From contig WOGZ01000030.1 of NCBI GenBank assembly GCA_009733775.1, positions 62,001 through 126,000 on the forward strand: a stretch of 64,000 nucleotides of DNA, read 5' to 3'. Under the pieces are notes generated by a model. It was not told the origin of the DNA and did not search any database. It was given only the letters and a program-made list of their open reading frames with translations. This document shows, piece after piece, positions 23,824-34,939 of the stretch (within the stretch, counting starts at the first letter, position 1; each line of letters opens with the position of its first letter). Source of the stretch: Alectoria sarmentosa (taxonomy: Eukaryota; Ascomycota; Lecanoromycetes; Lecanorales; Parmeliaceae). The translations under genes and the position numbers were made by a program.

Positions 23824-24251
23824 CTTCCCTCTTTCCAGATATAGGCGCCAAATCAACTAGGTGCAAAATAAGTATCTGGAGAATGGAAAGGAAAAAGGAA
23901 GGGCATACAGAGTATGGGATGATGCTTTTTCAGCAGAGCAAAAGGCGGAGAATTGCTGTAAGCTACAGGAGCGCGGGCCGTTTTCCCCTCCAGGTCTTGG
24001 CAATCGTTCTACTGTACTAGTACACTATGACCCTCGAACTGACCTCGCCGACATGCTTATTGACGTTGCAATAGTCAGATATCTATCTTCCTTGATTCAA
24101 TTGGAAGCTCTACTAGCACTCCGATGTACACCGCATAGAGACTGTTTTCAATTTGATAGGCGGAAGGAGTGTACCATATCGCCTACTATTCCGTCTCCTT
24201 TGGAGCATATGTCCTGGTGAAGCTAGCAATCGTCTGCTTACATCTCCTTCA
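23824..24251. promoter_or_regulatory. divergent intergenic between D-lactate dehydrogenase and amidase
   Basis: Both neighbours start outward from this 428-bp stretch. No specific binding site is claimed. Confidence 0.5.
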
Positions 24252-26309
24252 ATGAAGACAATGGCAGAAACCCAGGCCTATATTAAGTCTGGCTATTATG
24301 CTTATCCCGAGGCCAAGGAAGGTCCCAGCGCCCCATTCTCAAACACACCAGGAGCCAATCCTGTGTTGCGAGGTCTTCCGCTGGCAGTAGCAGGCTCAGC
24401 GTGCGTCAACTATCTGCTACAAGGACACCCTGCTAACGCCCCGAAAGTGTGGCAAACATTGGTCTTCTCTCCGGTCTGCTGTGGGGAAACGCTGGGTTCA
24501 GTACATTGCGTAAGGTGGATCTCGATGGTTACGATCCGCGCTATGATCCAACCGTTGTTCCAATAGGCGAGTCTGGTACCGACATTGTGGCATCAATCAG
24601 GGCTCTCGGCTCATCGTATAACCCAAGTTTGACAAGCACAAATCGTCATTACAGCATCAAAGATTACCATTCGGCGTACGAAGCGGGCACCATGACCCCG
24701 ACAGTGGTTGCTGAGGCCTTGCTCGATCTAATCTCCAAGTCTCCCAAACACAAGAATGCGTTTTTGGAAATGCAAAAGGAGCGTGTAATTGCTGCAGCTG
24801 AGGCGTCCACGCAAAGATACAAAGCTGGCAAAGCGCTGGGCATGTTTGATGGTGTACCAGTGGGTGTGAAGGGTAAGAGCCTCCCTTTCTGCCTTGACAG
24901 CTGGCGTTTTCTCCTTCCTTTTAGCTATGGATCTCTTGACTTTCAGACTGTCCATTGGGCTCTAGTTCCTCCTTCGAAAGTGCAATCGTTGATCAGGTGC
25001 TCAGATGAGGTCGATCTTCAAGGTTATTCCAAGTGTTTAGGCTCTTGTCAGGACTTTACGAGCACGAAGGGAGTTGTGACAAGCTGGTGTGTCAAAAAGT
25101 GGGAGGAAGCAGGAGTGGTAATTGTAGGGAAACTCAATATGCATGAGCTCGGTCTCGGTATGTATAAGAGCTTTGAACATATTTATCTCCTCCCGTTGTG
25201 AGAGCGCCGCATTCGCTGATGGTATAGATACCACAAACAATAATCCAGCCAAGGGCACCCCACTGAACCCTCATAATCCCCATTACTACACTGGTGGCTC
25301 ATCCGGAGGCTCAGCCTATACTGTGGCAGCAGGGCTCTTCCCTGTAACCCTTGGTGCGGACGGCGGCGGCTCCATTCGTAACCCATCCGCATACTGCGGT
25401 CTCTACGGTCTCAAGCCCAGTCATAATCGAGTATCAGGAACCCCCGCTGCAAGTCTTGCTCCGTCATGCGGAGTCCTCGGCCCTATGGCCTCCAGTATGG
25501 CGGACCTTGAGTATGCCTACCGTATCATGGCGATTCCTAATCCATCAGACTCCATATCATCAATGTTCCCGGTTCCTGTCCCAAGATCCACTCCGCAAGA
25601 TAGGGTTATAGGTATATACAAACCCTGGTTCGACCTCGCTGATGCTTCCGTGCTGAACGCCTGCCATGCCGCCATTTCTCACTACCAATCATCTGGGTAC
25701 AAAGTCATAGATATTACGATTCCTCATCTTTCAGAGGGCCAACTCGCCCAGGCCGTAACGATCCTCAGCGAGATAAGCGCGGGCGTACCCAGCGTCTCGG
25801 GCCTGACCTCGGCCAACAAAATTCTAATCTCGGTGGGCAAGCATACTCCTGCCTCGGACTTCTTACTTGCTCAGAAGATGCGTAATATGCTGATGCAACA
25901 TCTCGCTTTCTTATTTGAGCACAATCCTGGTTTGTTGATTGTAACACCCACAACCCCAAATGCAGGATGGCATATTTCGGGCGGAGCGGCAGACCTCAAA
26001 AATGGCGTCAGCGACGCTAATATGAGCGTTAGGACCATGACTTATGTCTGGCTGGCCAATTTCTCGGGATGTCCAGCGATCTCGATTCCAGTGGGCAGAG
26101 TGGATGCGAAGGAAGGGAAGGGTAAGATACCGGTCGGACTTATGGCCATGGGAGAGTGGGGCGCGGAAGATTTATTGATAGAGTGGGGAAGAGTGGGAGA
26201 ACAGTGGGCGTGGGAAGGCGGAGAAGACAGGATGGAAAGGCCAGAGAACTGGGTTGATGTGATGGATTTAGCTAGGGACAGGCAAGGTATTGGGAAAAAT
26301 GGCAATTGA
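24252..26309 (+). CDS. amidase-signature family amidase (GatA-like)
   Basis: Hydrolase of the amidase-signature family; substrate not known. Four exons: 24252-24400, 24448-24872, 25005-25157 and 25228-26309, giving 602 aa. The 47-nt first intron (GTGCGT, branch GCTAAC) joins two frames and yields the continuous AVAGSAVANIGLLSGLLWGN. The catalytic triad is visible: Lys in GVPVGVKDEVDL (formed across intron 2), the cis-Ser in YTGGSSGGSAY, and the nucleophilic Ser in GADGGGSIRNPSA. All three are intact. A second in-frame ATG at 24261 is possible. The N-terminal 100 residues resemble a group of fungal amidases rather than mitochondrial Gln-tRNA amidotransferase, so a translation role is unlikely. 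Confidence 0.9.
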
Positions 26310-26599
26310 AAGGGCACAAATCCTCAAACTTCGACCAGAGCGACGTCAAAGCAGAAATTTCCAGGCTGGATACCGCTCCTTCTGGGGCAATTTTGACCAC
26401 GAATGACAAATGATTCGAGGCTGATACCCAAAGTCGACGTGAGAGTGAGATGTTTCAGCGCCTCGGACTGCCATCTCTTCGTGACTACTTGCCCAAGGAA
26501 CCATGACTTGAGCTCGAAATTTCAGAAACTTAGTCCATCGCTTCGAGCCGCGAGTTTGACGAAGAGAGGTCTCTTTTCTCAAATGAACCACGCCTTCTT

Positions 26600-28400
26600 T
26601 CTGCCCAATCCGACCCAGTCTTTCCGAAACATTACCAGACTGATCTCTGCCTTTGCGAGGCTACAACCGGCTAGCAGTCAGCATGTTCCTTCATACAACA
26701 ATGTAATAGACGTCTGCCATTGAACCACGGGACATCTTTCTCCAGCCAAACTGCAGTTGAGTGTCTCAACATCATCATCACGCCAGCATGGCTGGTAACA
26801 CTGACTCCTACCCAATGCAGTTCATTGCGCCAACAGCAAACGGCTGCAGCGCGTTTCTCTTGTCCGAGCCGAAGCGAGGATGACCAAGCCAGCGCTTGGG
26901 CACAATAGCAGAGAGATTGGAAGGGTTTCGATCGGAATGGTACGCGGCGTACTCTTCAAGCTCAATACCGGTCTATGTTTTACATTGCATCAAATGCACT
27001 GGTAGAATGCGTGATCGACGAAAGTGTTCGGCCTCTTCATGAGCTGGGGTGCTACTACTCATAGTGATACAAGTGGTAGGAAAGGAACGTTAGTCATTCC
27101 AAGGTGCTTTGGCTCATGTCACCCTCGCTCTGTTGTCAATGATGGGGGCAGTAATAGGAGATCGCACAAAGGCCATAGGATGGACGAATCAGAGAACAGG
27201 CTACTTACACAACCTAAGACCCAATGACCGCTGACGGTGTCAATCCCTGCTTGACGTGGCTGGCCGCCCAGAGCAGAGGGGTAGATGCGGAAGGATTCAG
27301 TCACGACGACATGAAAAGACTCCGAGTCTTTTGTCTTCTGCAAATCGATTTCGTCTCTCGTCTTGAAAGCAGCTCGAACTTTTTCGTTCAGTCTTGTCAA
27401 ACGGTCACGACTTCGCAGCAAGGACCAGGTCGCGCCGTTTAACGAAGCTGCCGTCGTCTCGCTGCCAGCGAAAACGAACGCTGCAGCATTCTTGTGTATT
27501 TCTCCTCTCGTCGTGCCCCCTTTGAAGTTACCGTAAGCTGAGATGTAGTAAAGGAAATCACGCCTTGTGGTCGCGGTTTTTATCCTTCGCTCTGCCTTCC
27601 CTACGGCCGATTTTTTCATGACCAGCCCTGGCTTGTAGCGCCTTGTTGGAAACGAAAAGATGGAGCAGTCTCTACAACGAGGGTAAACGTAACGTGACGC
27701 TGAGGAACACGACGGATTTGAGATCAGACATGAGTGTTGCCACCCAAGGTTGATATTTTGGTCACTCAAGTAATCGAACAATTCTCCAAAAGCAAGGTCT
27801 CCGATGACATCGAATGTGGTCCAGTAAAACCAATCAGACATATTGATCTTTCCTTTGGATGGGCCGCCAATCGGCTTCTTGAGACCATTGATGAGAATTT
27901 CCACACGCGCCCAATTTTAAAGGTTCCTGTCCCTTCAAAGCTTTATCCGAGAGATCATGGCTGAAAAGGCGGCGCATGCAACTGTGGTCGTGTTGTCTGC
28001 AGTATGGATGCTGTTTACCCCGGCGTAAACCCCCAAGTCCTTGGGAAAGCTGGGGCTCCCTGACGATTGCCACACGAATCTTTCCAGGCTGATGGAGGAA
28101 TAAAGGAGAGCTCATCGGAAGATATACTTACGATACGTACGACGTTAGTGGAGTAGTGTTGATTAAGGTCTTTGAGCCAGTGAGACAAGGCCCCGTTCCA
28201 AGAGACAGCGGCGATTGGTACCTTGGTCGCGGCAGGCAACTTGGGGCCTAGGAACTTGGAGAGCGGGTACAAATATGTCTTGTATATGCCTTTGGAGAAA
28301 GACGTAGACGATGGGCTAAGCACAAAGGCCATCAATGAGTCAGCAATATGTTTACATAGATTTTGATGGTACTTGCTACACCCAAAACAACAGCCATGTA
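26600..28400 (-). pseudogene. cytochrome P450 pseudogene
   Basis: Remains of a microsomal P450 of the fungal secondary-metabolism type, spread over several frames. Recognisable in order: the N-terminal segment GIYKTYLYPLSKFLGPKL (near 28290), RRLFSHDLSDKALKGQEP (near 27960), WFYWTTFDVIGDLAFGE (near 27830), the I-helix FAGSETTAAS (near 27470), the ExxR helix ESFRIYP (near 27300), the PERW-like PKRWLG (near 26895) and the heme motif FAVGAMNCIG (near 26820; the usual Arg is Met). At least three frame changes between these blocks do not fit plausible introns: before RRLFSHD, after QEP, and after the DLAFGE block. I read it as a decayed gene. Ends are approximate. Confidence 0.78.
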
Positions 28401-29051
28401 GATGGCTGGGCCCCCATATTCAGAACAGAAGCCATCCTGGGTAGCTTGTTCCTTGTGTGTACTTTGACGTGAAATAGGTCTATTCCCGAGACAAAGACAG
28501 TCTTCTGTTGGGAAAATCTGTTCTCGCAAAAGCTCTTTCCGGTTGAATGAAATGGACAGGCATTTAATCAGACTCGGATGGTGTCTTTATCTATCATTGG
28601 CATGATGAGGTCAAGGCCTTCGACTTTGAGATTCCTTCTCTGAAAGTCGACAACGTACCTCAGAATTCGGGAATTGATTGGAAAGGACTTGCGCAGGGGA
28701 ACAAAAAGGAAGAATCATACGAAAATTCCAAGTCACAGCGGCGGCACCAACCCCTAATGTTTCGAAAAGTCAAGCCCCACGGACGGAGGGTTCGATGTCT
28801 AAAGTTCAGATTATAGTAATTCTTACCCCCGAATAACATCTCTTTCAAGGGATGAAGCCAATGATCGGTGTCTAAATATAAAGGCAAGATTTTCTCTTTG
28901 ACAACTTGCTTATCGAACTGCGCGCAGGATCCGAAAACTTTCCCTCTTTTCTTGACTTTTCAGTCGTGTCTCGAGCATGTTCAAGGGCCAGCCACGTGGA
29001 TTTGTCGTTGACTGTCAGATACTGTAAAGGTCAAAACATGGAGTAAGGTAT
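28401..29051. other. intergenic between P450 pseudogene and ROK1 3' end
   Basis: No supported gene. It may contain the former P450 promoter and the ROK1 transcript end. Confidence 0.5.
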
Positions 29052-31274
29052 CTAATCCTCGATGCCTGCCCACTCATCATCTCCTTGCCCACTTCCCTCC
29101 TCCTTCTCCTCCTGTGCCAATCGCTTTCGGTTTCCCTCTACCGCTCCTTTCTTTTTGTTCTCCAGTCGTCGATCATATCCGCTCTTCGTGCTGATTCGCG
29201 TCTTCCTCGCGCCTTTACCCCTTGAAGCCTCGGCAGTCGCCCTCCTACTTTCCACGCCCTTCGTCTTCATTTCCTTTTTCATCTTCTTGCTGACATTTGG
29301 AAGTGCATCTAATAGCCACTTCTGCAGGCCCCATCCATCGTTACCTGCAACTACACTTTTCTCCTTTGCCCTCTCACTTGCAGCAATCACATTAGCCACA
29401 TTCTTTAGGTAAGGAATATCCTCCTTTGTGTATAAAGTGACTGCTACCCCACCCTCTCTGCCTTGCCTCCCGGTCCTGCCAACACGATGGACGTAAGAGG
29501 CACCAGTATTTGGGATATCGTAATTGACAACTCCATTCATGCCTCTGAAATCTACTCCACGTGACAAGAGGTCCGTGGTGATGAGAATCCATATCTCGCC
29601 TTCACGGAATCCCGCCATGATCTTCGAGCGTGCGGTATCTGAGAGATCAGAGTGGAGAACAGCAACACGTGAGGAGCCACCTGCTTCGAGAGGAATGTCG
29701 TAGAGGAGCTCTGAGTGGAGAGCTATGGCTCTCGAGATTGTCTGCGTAAAGACCAAGAACGGTGGTTGTAATGAAAGGGTATCGGCTGCTGGCGCTCCTG
29801 AGGGATGCAGAAGTTGGCGCAGAGCGAGAAGCTTACCTTGTTCGGATGCAGCGTAGACGAGGCGGTGGGCTACATTAGGAATGGCAGAGTCTTTGAGACC
29901 GACAACTAGGCGGACTGTGTAGCTTCGGGAAACCGATGAAGACATCAGGCCCAGTTTGCGCCGCCGGTCGAGCATAAAGGTCTGAGCAAGTGATTCGATA
30001 GAAGAGCCTATAGTGGCAGACCAAAGAGAGGTACGTAGCGAAGCATTATTGCAAGCAGTCCAAATACCGAGTGTCTGCTCTCGAAAAAGTGGATCAAGGA
30101 GAACGTCAGCTTCGTCAAGGATGAGGAAGCGAACATCTGGGAGAGGAGCTGCGCCTGACTGTTTTGCTGAGATGGCATGCAAAAGCAACAAGGGGGTGCT
30201 GACTACAATGTCCGCCTTTACCAGGAAGTCATTTGTAATTCCTCCTAAGGTATCATCGTCAACGCTCTTCAAAGAGTCACCATCGTTGAAGTCTACAACG
30301 TCCGGATGCAATTTCATGCCTTTCCTCAGCCCGGCGATTTTTATGCCAGTACACGATGCGAGCTTTTTTCCCTCGTTGACAATCTGGTCTGCGAGCTCAT
30401 GAGTGGGAGCAATGATCAAAGCTTGGACGCTATGCTCTGGTCTCTTGTCTGGCTTGAGTTTCCTTTGAGCTTGCCGGCTTTCAAGCAATTCATGCAGTAC
30501 ATGTATCATAAAACCCAGGGTCTTTCCGCTACCAGTTGGAGCAATAGTAAGTAGATCAATATCAGCTCTTGATTTTGCCTTGCTCCTTTGATCTCGTCGC
30601 GATCTCAGCCCACGATCCTCGTCTGTCCCAAGTAAGAGCGGTAGACTGCCAATCTGAACTTCAGTAGGCTTCGTATACCCTTGAGCGTCCAAGTTTTCTG
30701 CAAGTCTCCTTGAGATCCCGTACTTACTACGTAGTTGTGTGAACGAAGTCAAAGGCCATGGCGATATTTGAGGATGTGCTTTCTTCTCCACAGTCGCTGA
30801 AAGTGTCCTTGAAGGCTTGTCATGGTGACTGTCCTGGAGCACAGATGCGTCCCCCAGAATGGTAATTTTGAGCTTGTGTTTCTTCAAGGTTCGCCGGCGC
30901 TCTTCTTCACCCAAGTCCGGAATAAAAGGATTCGTACTTTGAGCACCCTGCACGTCTGACCTTCTCGTAACATTTTCTTTTCTTTTGTCCATGGCCCGCT
31001 TCTCTGATGAAGCCGAAGGTCGAGCGTCACCTCTGAAAAAATCCAACTGCCCAGGGATCCCATCGTCGTGCTTTTTCTCTACCCCGCTCCGCTTCCGCTT
31101 CGTGCCTCTACACTTGGCTTTCTCATCGACTGAAAAGGCATCGCCATTTCCCGAATCTTGTCGAGAATGACCCGGACTTCCATTTGATGGGATATGGGGG
31201 CTGGAAGACTTTTTGGAAGCTGTAGCAGATTTTTGCATGTTTGAGGATCTTGTCAGTAATTTGAGCATATCCAT
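29052..31274 (-). CDS. ROK1: DEAD-box ATP-dependent RNA helicase ROK1 (DDX52)
   Basis: Nucleolar helicase needed for early 18S rRNA processing and release of snR30-type snoRNAs from pre-ribosomes. One uninterrupted exon, 740 aa from the ATG at 31274 (the open frame extends to a GTG at 31298). It starts MDMLKLL, matching the conserved ROK1 N-terminus. A Lys/Arg-rich N-terminal 150 residues follow. The helicase core has the Q motif (GYTKPTEVQ, about 199), Walker A APTGSGKT (about 243), APTHELADQ, LDEADVL (about 386), SAT (about 419), and HRVGRTGRQGR (about 595). The C-terminus is a basic tail. The specific YGI.....NL spacing upstream of the Q motif fits ROK1 better than other DEAD-box families. 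Confidence 0.93.
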   Translation of the reverse strand: MDMLKLLTRSSNMQKSATASKKSSSPHIPSNGSPGHSRQDSGNGDAFSVDEKAKCRGTKRKRSGVEKKHDDGIPGQLDFFRGDARPSASSEKRAMDKRKENVTRRSDVQGAQSTNPFIPDLGEEERRRTLKKHKLKITILGDASVLQDSHHDKPSRTLSATVEKKAHPQISPWPLTSFTQLRSKYGISRRLAENLDAQGYTKPTEVQIGSLPLLLGTDEDRGLRSRRDQRSKAKSRADIDLLTIAPTGSGKTLGFMIHVLHELLESRQAQRKLKPDKRPEHSVQALIIAPTHELADQIVNEGKKLASCTGIKIAGLRKGMKLHPDVVDFNDGDSLKSVDDDTLGGITNDFLVKADIVVSTPLLLLHAISAKQSGAAPLPDVRFLILDEADVLLDPLFREQTLGIWTACNNASLRTSLWSATIGSSIESLAQTFMLDRRRKLGLMSSSVSRSYTVRLVVGLKDSAIPNVAHRLVYAASEQGKLLALRQLLHPSGAPAADTLSLQPPFLVFTQTISRAIALHSELLYDIPLEAGGSSRVAVLHSDLSDTARSKIMAGFREGEIWILITTDLLSRGVDFRGMNGVVNYDIPNTGASYVHRVGRTGRQGREGGVAVTLYTKEDIPYLKNVANVIAASERAKEKSVVAGNDGWGLQKWLLDALPNVSKKMKKEMKTKGVESRRATAEASRGKGARKTRISTKSGYDRRLENKKKGAVEGNRKRLAQEEKEEGSGQGDDEWAGIED

Positions 31275-31653
31275 CGTCGTAGCTTTCAGCAAGCGCACTG
31301 GATATTCGCAGTATCATGACAGCCTCAAGGATCCTACGGTGGTGTATGTGGCCCTCAAAGAAGATTGCGGATCAAGGTGTACTTTCCAAGAAGGCTGTTC
31401 AATTAACAGATTTGGTACTGCCAAGCTTTTCAGGGTCTAATGGTTCTACGAATGTGGTCTCTGTCTGTTCCGCAAAGATTTGTTGCTTTTGATCTGTTGT
31501 ACATAATAACATCTCTATAGCGACATGGTATGTGCAGATGCAAGATCTTGCAATCCCGAAGACCAAGGCTTTTCCAGCGCCTCGGCGAGCCCTCCTAGCA
31601 CGCCTGCCCCTTGCGACGGGCGCATGTTATCATGATGGCGAAAAACATTCTAA
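31275..31653. other. intergenic: ROK1 promoter and ATP20 3' flank
   Basis: The two genes are on the same (minus) strand, 379 bp apart. No further feature seen. Confidence 0.5.
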
Positions 31654-32593
31654 TTAGTGCGATGTCGCGGTCTCGTGATGCTCAGTGTCTCCTCTGTAGC
31701 CGACCAGCTTCATTCTCCCGATCATTTCACCCACAGTAAAAAATCCTAGTACCTCTGCCCCAATCACTCCTGCTGAAATCAATTGTTGCCTATTAACATT
31801 CCTGACTCTACTCAGAATGCCCTCGGGGGACATGGTACTAGCGGTATCGGTGGTGTGATTGAGGAGGCCGGCGGGGTTTCGGATTGCGTTAATTACGGGC
31901 TGAGTATACTTTTGGAACGCTGCGAGATCTCTGACATTGAAGCAAGCAATCAGCTACCGGTGCAAAAACAAGCCATCTTACGAGGTTTGAAGGAATAAGA
32001 GGCGGTAGACTTGCGGTGGATTCATCTTCTGTCCCTTGAAGACTAGCCTTGAAAGCTCAAAGGCAACTTTGGAGTAATAGATCGTAGGGGGCACCATTGC
32101 TGAGTGCGCCTGTTAGTAACATCTTCTGATGTACATGTCAAAGCGACGACATTAAGCTTAAGGAGTGTCGAAATTCCAAATAATAAAGAAATTGTGTCGT
32201 GGTCCACAGAATCAATAACCCATCGTTGCGTAAATAAAGCTCCGGGTCTCTCAATTGATGCGCAGAGCCTTGGGAGCAACTGGCGGGCTTTGACTCACAC
32301 TGCACGATTGATATTATCCTTCCTGTCCGTCCCCCAATATTGCCGATAGCTTTGCTGACCCCTTGCACCGCACCGCTCACGGCTGGTCCGGCCGAGGAAG
32401 TCACCCTTGAAAGGCCTTGTGAAGCTTTCGAGGTTGCAGTTGAAGCTGTCTCTTTGGATTTCGCTACCGTGTCCTTGGCCGCTTCTGTGGTTGAGGCATA
32501 TCGTCTTATGGTCTGGCGTGCGATGAAACGGGTGTGCCGAAGCATCGTGCGAGATGGCGTAGCCATCGACATAGATGAAAGGTTGCCAGGCAT
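31654..32593 (-). CDS. ATP20: mitochondrial F1Fo-ATP synthase subunit g (ATP20)
   Basis: Small Fo subunit that supports ATP synthase dimer formation and cristae shape. Three exons, 32593-32299, 32099-31982 and 31930-31654, give 229 aa; introns are 199 and 51 nt. The N-terminus is a presequence-like Arg/Ser/Thr stretch (RFIARQTIRRYAST) followed by an Ala/Ser/Lys-rich region. The mature domain reads YYSKVAFELSRLVFKGQKMNPP, then FQKYTQPVINAIRNP after the last splice, and a Gly-rich membrane helix (ISAGVIGAEVLGFFTVGEMIG) with the GxxxG-type spacing used for dimer contacts. Internal ATGs at 32572 and 32566 could also start the protein. Longer than yeast Atp20 (115 aa), as usual in filamentous fungi. 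Confidence 0.88.
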
Positions 32594-32918
32594 TAAGAGG
32601 CGATTGGTGCCAATCAAGTTTGAGCGGCCTTCAGCTCGTTCGGTGTTTTGAAACTGCAAGACCAATGGTATAACAATTTCCAGAGCAAAAAATTGAGGTC
32701 TGAGGGAGCTTAGCGGAACTCAAACGGTCGCCAAGCAAAAGATGACTGGCTGAATTTACTTAGTAATCATCTCTTGGCGCTGGTGACCTTGCTCTGATTA
32801 TTTTTGCTACAGGAGCTACTCTAGCTGTCGACTGACCCTTATTGTTATTGAGATGTGAGGCTTCACAAAAGCTACCTGGTCTTGCCAGGTCCTATTTTAC
32901 AATAAGGAACACGCCAAG
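32594..32918. promoter_or_regulatory. shared divergent promoter, ATP20 / Rab4-like GTPase
   Basis: 325 bp between divergent starts. No specific element claimed. Confidence 0.5.
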
Positions 32919-34092
32919 ATGGCACGCCAACGACGTGGATCCAACGTTTCGAGCAGTTCGTCACTGGCAGTCAATGACCAGGTCAGTTTTGCTACAGTGC
33001 TGCTTGATAATGCTGCTAAACGTCTGGCGCTCCCTATCAGGAGCTTGGAAGCATGTACGATTATCTCGCAAAAGTCATCCTTCTAGGACCAAGCGGCAGC
33101 GGCAAGTTCGTTCATACCTGGACTGCTCGACAAGCCCTAGAGCTTATCTCGTTCCAGGTCCTGCCTCCTACACCGAATAGTGAAGAACGAATGTCTGTAG
33201 AATGTCTATATTCGAGAGTCTAACTAGAGGCTGACAGAGTAAAGGGCGAGTGCTATCCAGCCAGACAATCGGCGTTGAATTCTCCTCCAAAATCATCAAA
33301 GTTGGGACTGGCCTTCGAGGCAAAAGAATCAAGCTGCAGTTATGGGACACCGCTGGCACTGAAAGATTCCGCTCGGTATCGCGATCCTACTATCGTGGTG
33401 CAGCCGGTGCGATTTTAGTCTATGACCTCGCATCTCATGCTTCGTTCAATGCTCTTCCGACATTCCTCAATGACGCACGAGCCCTGGCTTCTCCAAATCT
33501 TACGCTTCTTCTAGCTGGCAACAAACTAGATTTGACGTCCGAGTCTCTATCCAACACTTCTGTGTCAGCCGGCTGTGCGTCCAGTAGGCAATTTACACTT
33601 TCAGATGACTTTATCGGGGCAGGACCCAGACTTAGCTCTAGCCATTCTTCAATGGGCTACGGACTTGGCTCTCAACTGACTGCCACCGTCGGTACCGAAG
33701 GACGCGAAGTCACTGCCGAAGAAGCCTCTCGATGGGCGTCACGCTCTACTATACCTGTCTCTGTGGACGTAAGCGCATTCACTGGCGAAGGTGTAGAAGA
33801 AATCTTTGCGCGTCTTGCAGGCATGATCTTGACAAAGATCGAGCTAGGTGAGATTGACCCGGATGACCCAATGAGTGGAATACAGTATGGAGATAGTGGA
33901 GGATGGGAGGATGGGGAAAGTGTCAAGAGTGCGGGGACGGCATTCGAGGAGGGAGGTCCCGGGAGGAGAAGGCGGAAAGGGAAAGGAAGAGCGACGGCAG
34001 GTATCGGGACATGGGCCGGTGGCATGAGAGAATGGGAGGCTGTCTTCAGACTGGATGGAGGGGGAAGGCGAGGAAGAGGAGGCTGTTGCTGA
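32919..34092 (+). CDS. Rab4-like small GTPase (Ypt4 type)
   Basis: Membrane-traffic GTPase, endosome-associated by homology. Four exons: 32919-32981, 33041-33105, 33158-33192 (35 nt) and 33245-34092, giving 336 aa. The P-loop GPSGSGKS is completed across intron 2. Switch I reads TIGVEF; switch II WDTAGTERFRSVSRSYYRGA; guanine specificity NKLD; and the last box is SAF rather than the usual SAK. The protein ends GGCC, a double-geranylgeranylation signal. It is about 120 residues longer than typical Rabs because of a Ser/Gly-rich insert after NKLDL (about 45 residues) and a long Gly/Arg-rich tail. The short 35-nt exon gives LLHRIVKNEW, matching Rab4/14 relatives. Divergent from ATP20. Confidence 0.88.
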
Positions 34093-34939
34093 TCACAGCC
34101 AGGGTCTTGCGGTTCCTTCAGCTTGGCGTTGTTGGTGCATGTTGGATTGTGAAGATATTGGGTATTGTCGCCAGAGCAACTCTGCTGAAGCTCGACTTTT
34201 GGGTGCTTTTGTCGTTTAGAGCGTATGTTGCTCCGTCAAGGATGTGTTACGAGCAATAGAATAGCACCATAGTGCCGCCAATGTGAATTCAGAGCTGTCG
34301 CCTTACCCCGAAATAATTTGCAATGTAGACGTAGCGTCGAAATGCAATTGCTGCCAAATCGTTTTCTCTTGCGTTTCCCCAACCACCACAAGCCCATATG
34401 GATTCATTGCCACCTTGGTATGGATGTTGGAAGGAACGTTTGATTAGTCCACCTGGCGATCTGGGCAGCTTCCGAGAAGTTCGAGATATGCCAACTGATG
34501 GAATTACTTCACAATGGTACCTCAAACGCATTGATTGACAAGAGAGAGAGAAAGATGGCCAGGATGTTGGTGAGACATCTTGGGTACATAGGCACTTTTC
34601 CTGCCCCAACCGTGATTTCGTGGAATAAGGCCGTATTTGCGTTCGATGGGTTGGTCCTCAACGGCAAGGAACTCCTCAACGGCAAGGACTGGTTCATTCG
34701 AGGATAGGGTTGTCGCAACGAAACACTCCGCTAAGAGAAAGAGAACATCTCGAAAGTTTCCTTCGTGAATCGTAGCACAGGCTTGATCAATGAGAAGCTC
34801 GTAGAGCAACACCTGAGTTATCATTGGAGTTGCTGGAATGACGACCTCAGTCGGCTCGCCGTCAGAAAGGCTCGGTATCACTATATGATATGATTCCTTC
34901 ATCAGCCGTCAAAGTCTTTGACTGACCCCATTACTAAAG
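34093..34939. other. region without a supported gene
   Basis: A 126-codon minus-strand frame at 34522-34902 (with ATG, acidic first half) is the best open frame but shows no recognisable domain. It may include further remnants of the GH2 pseudogene that follows. Confidence 0.4.
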
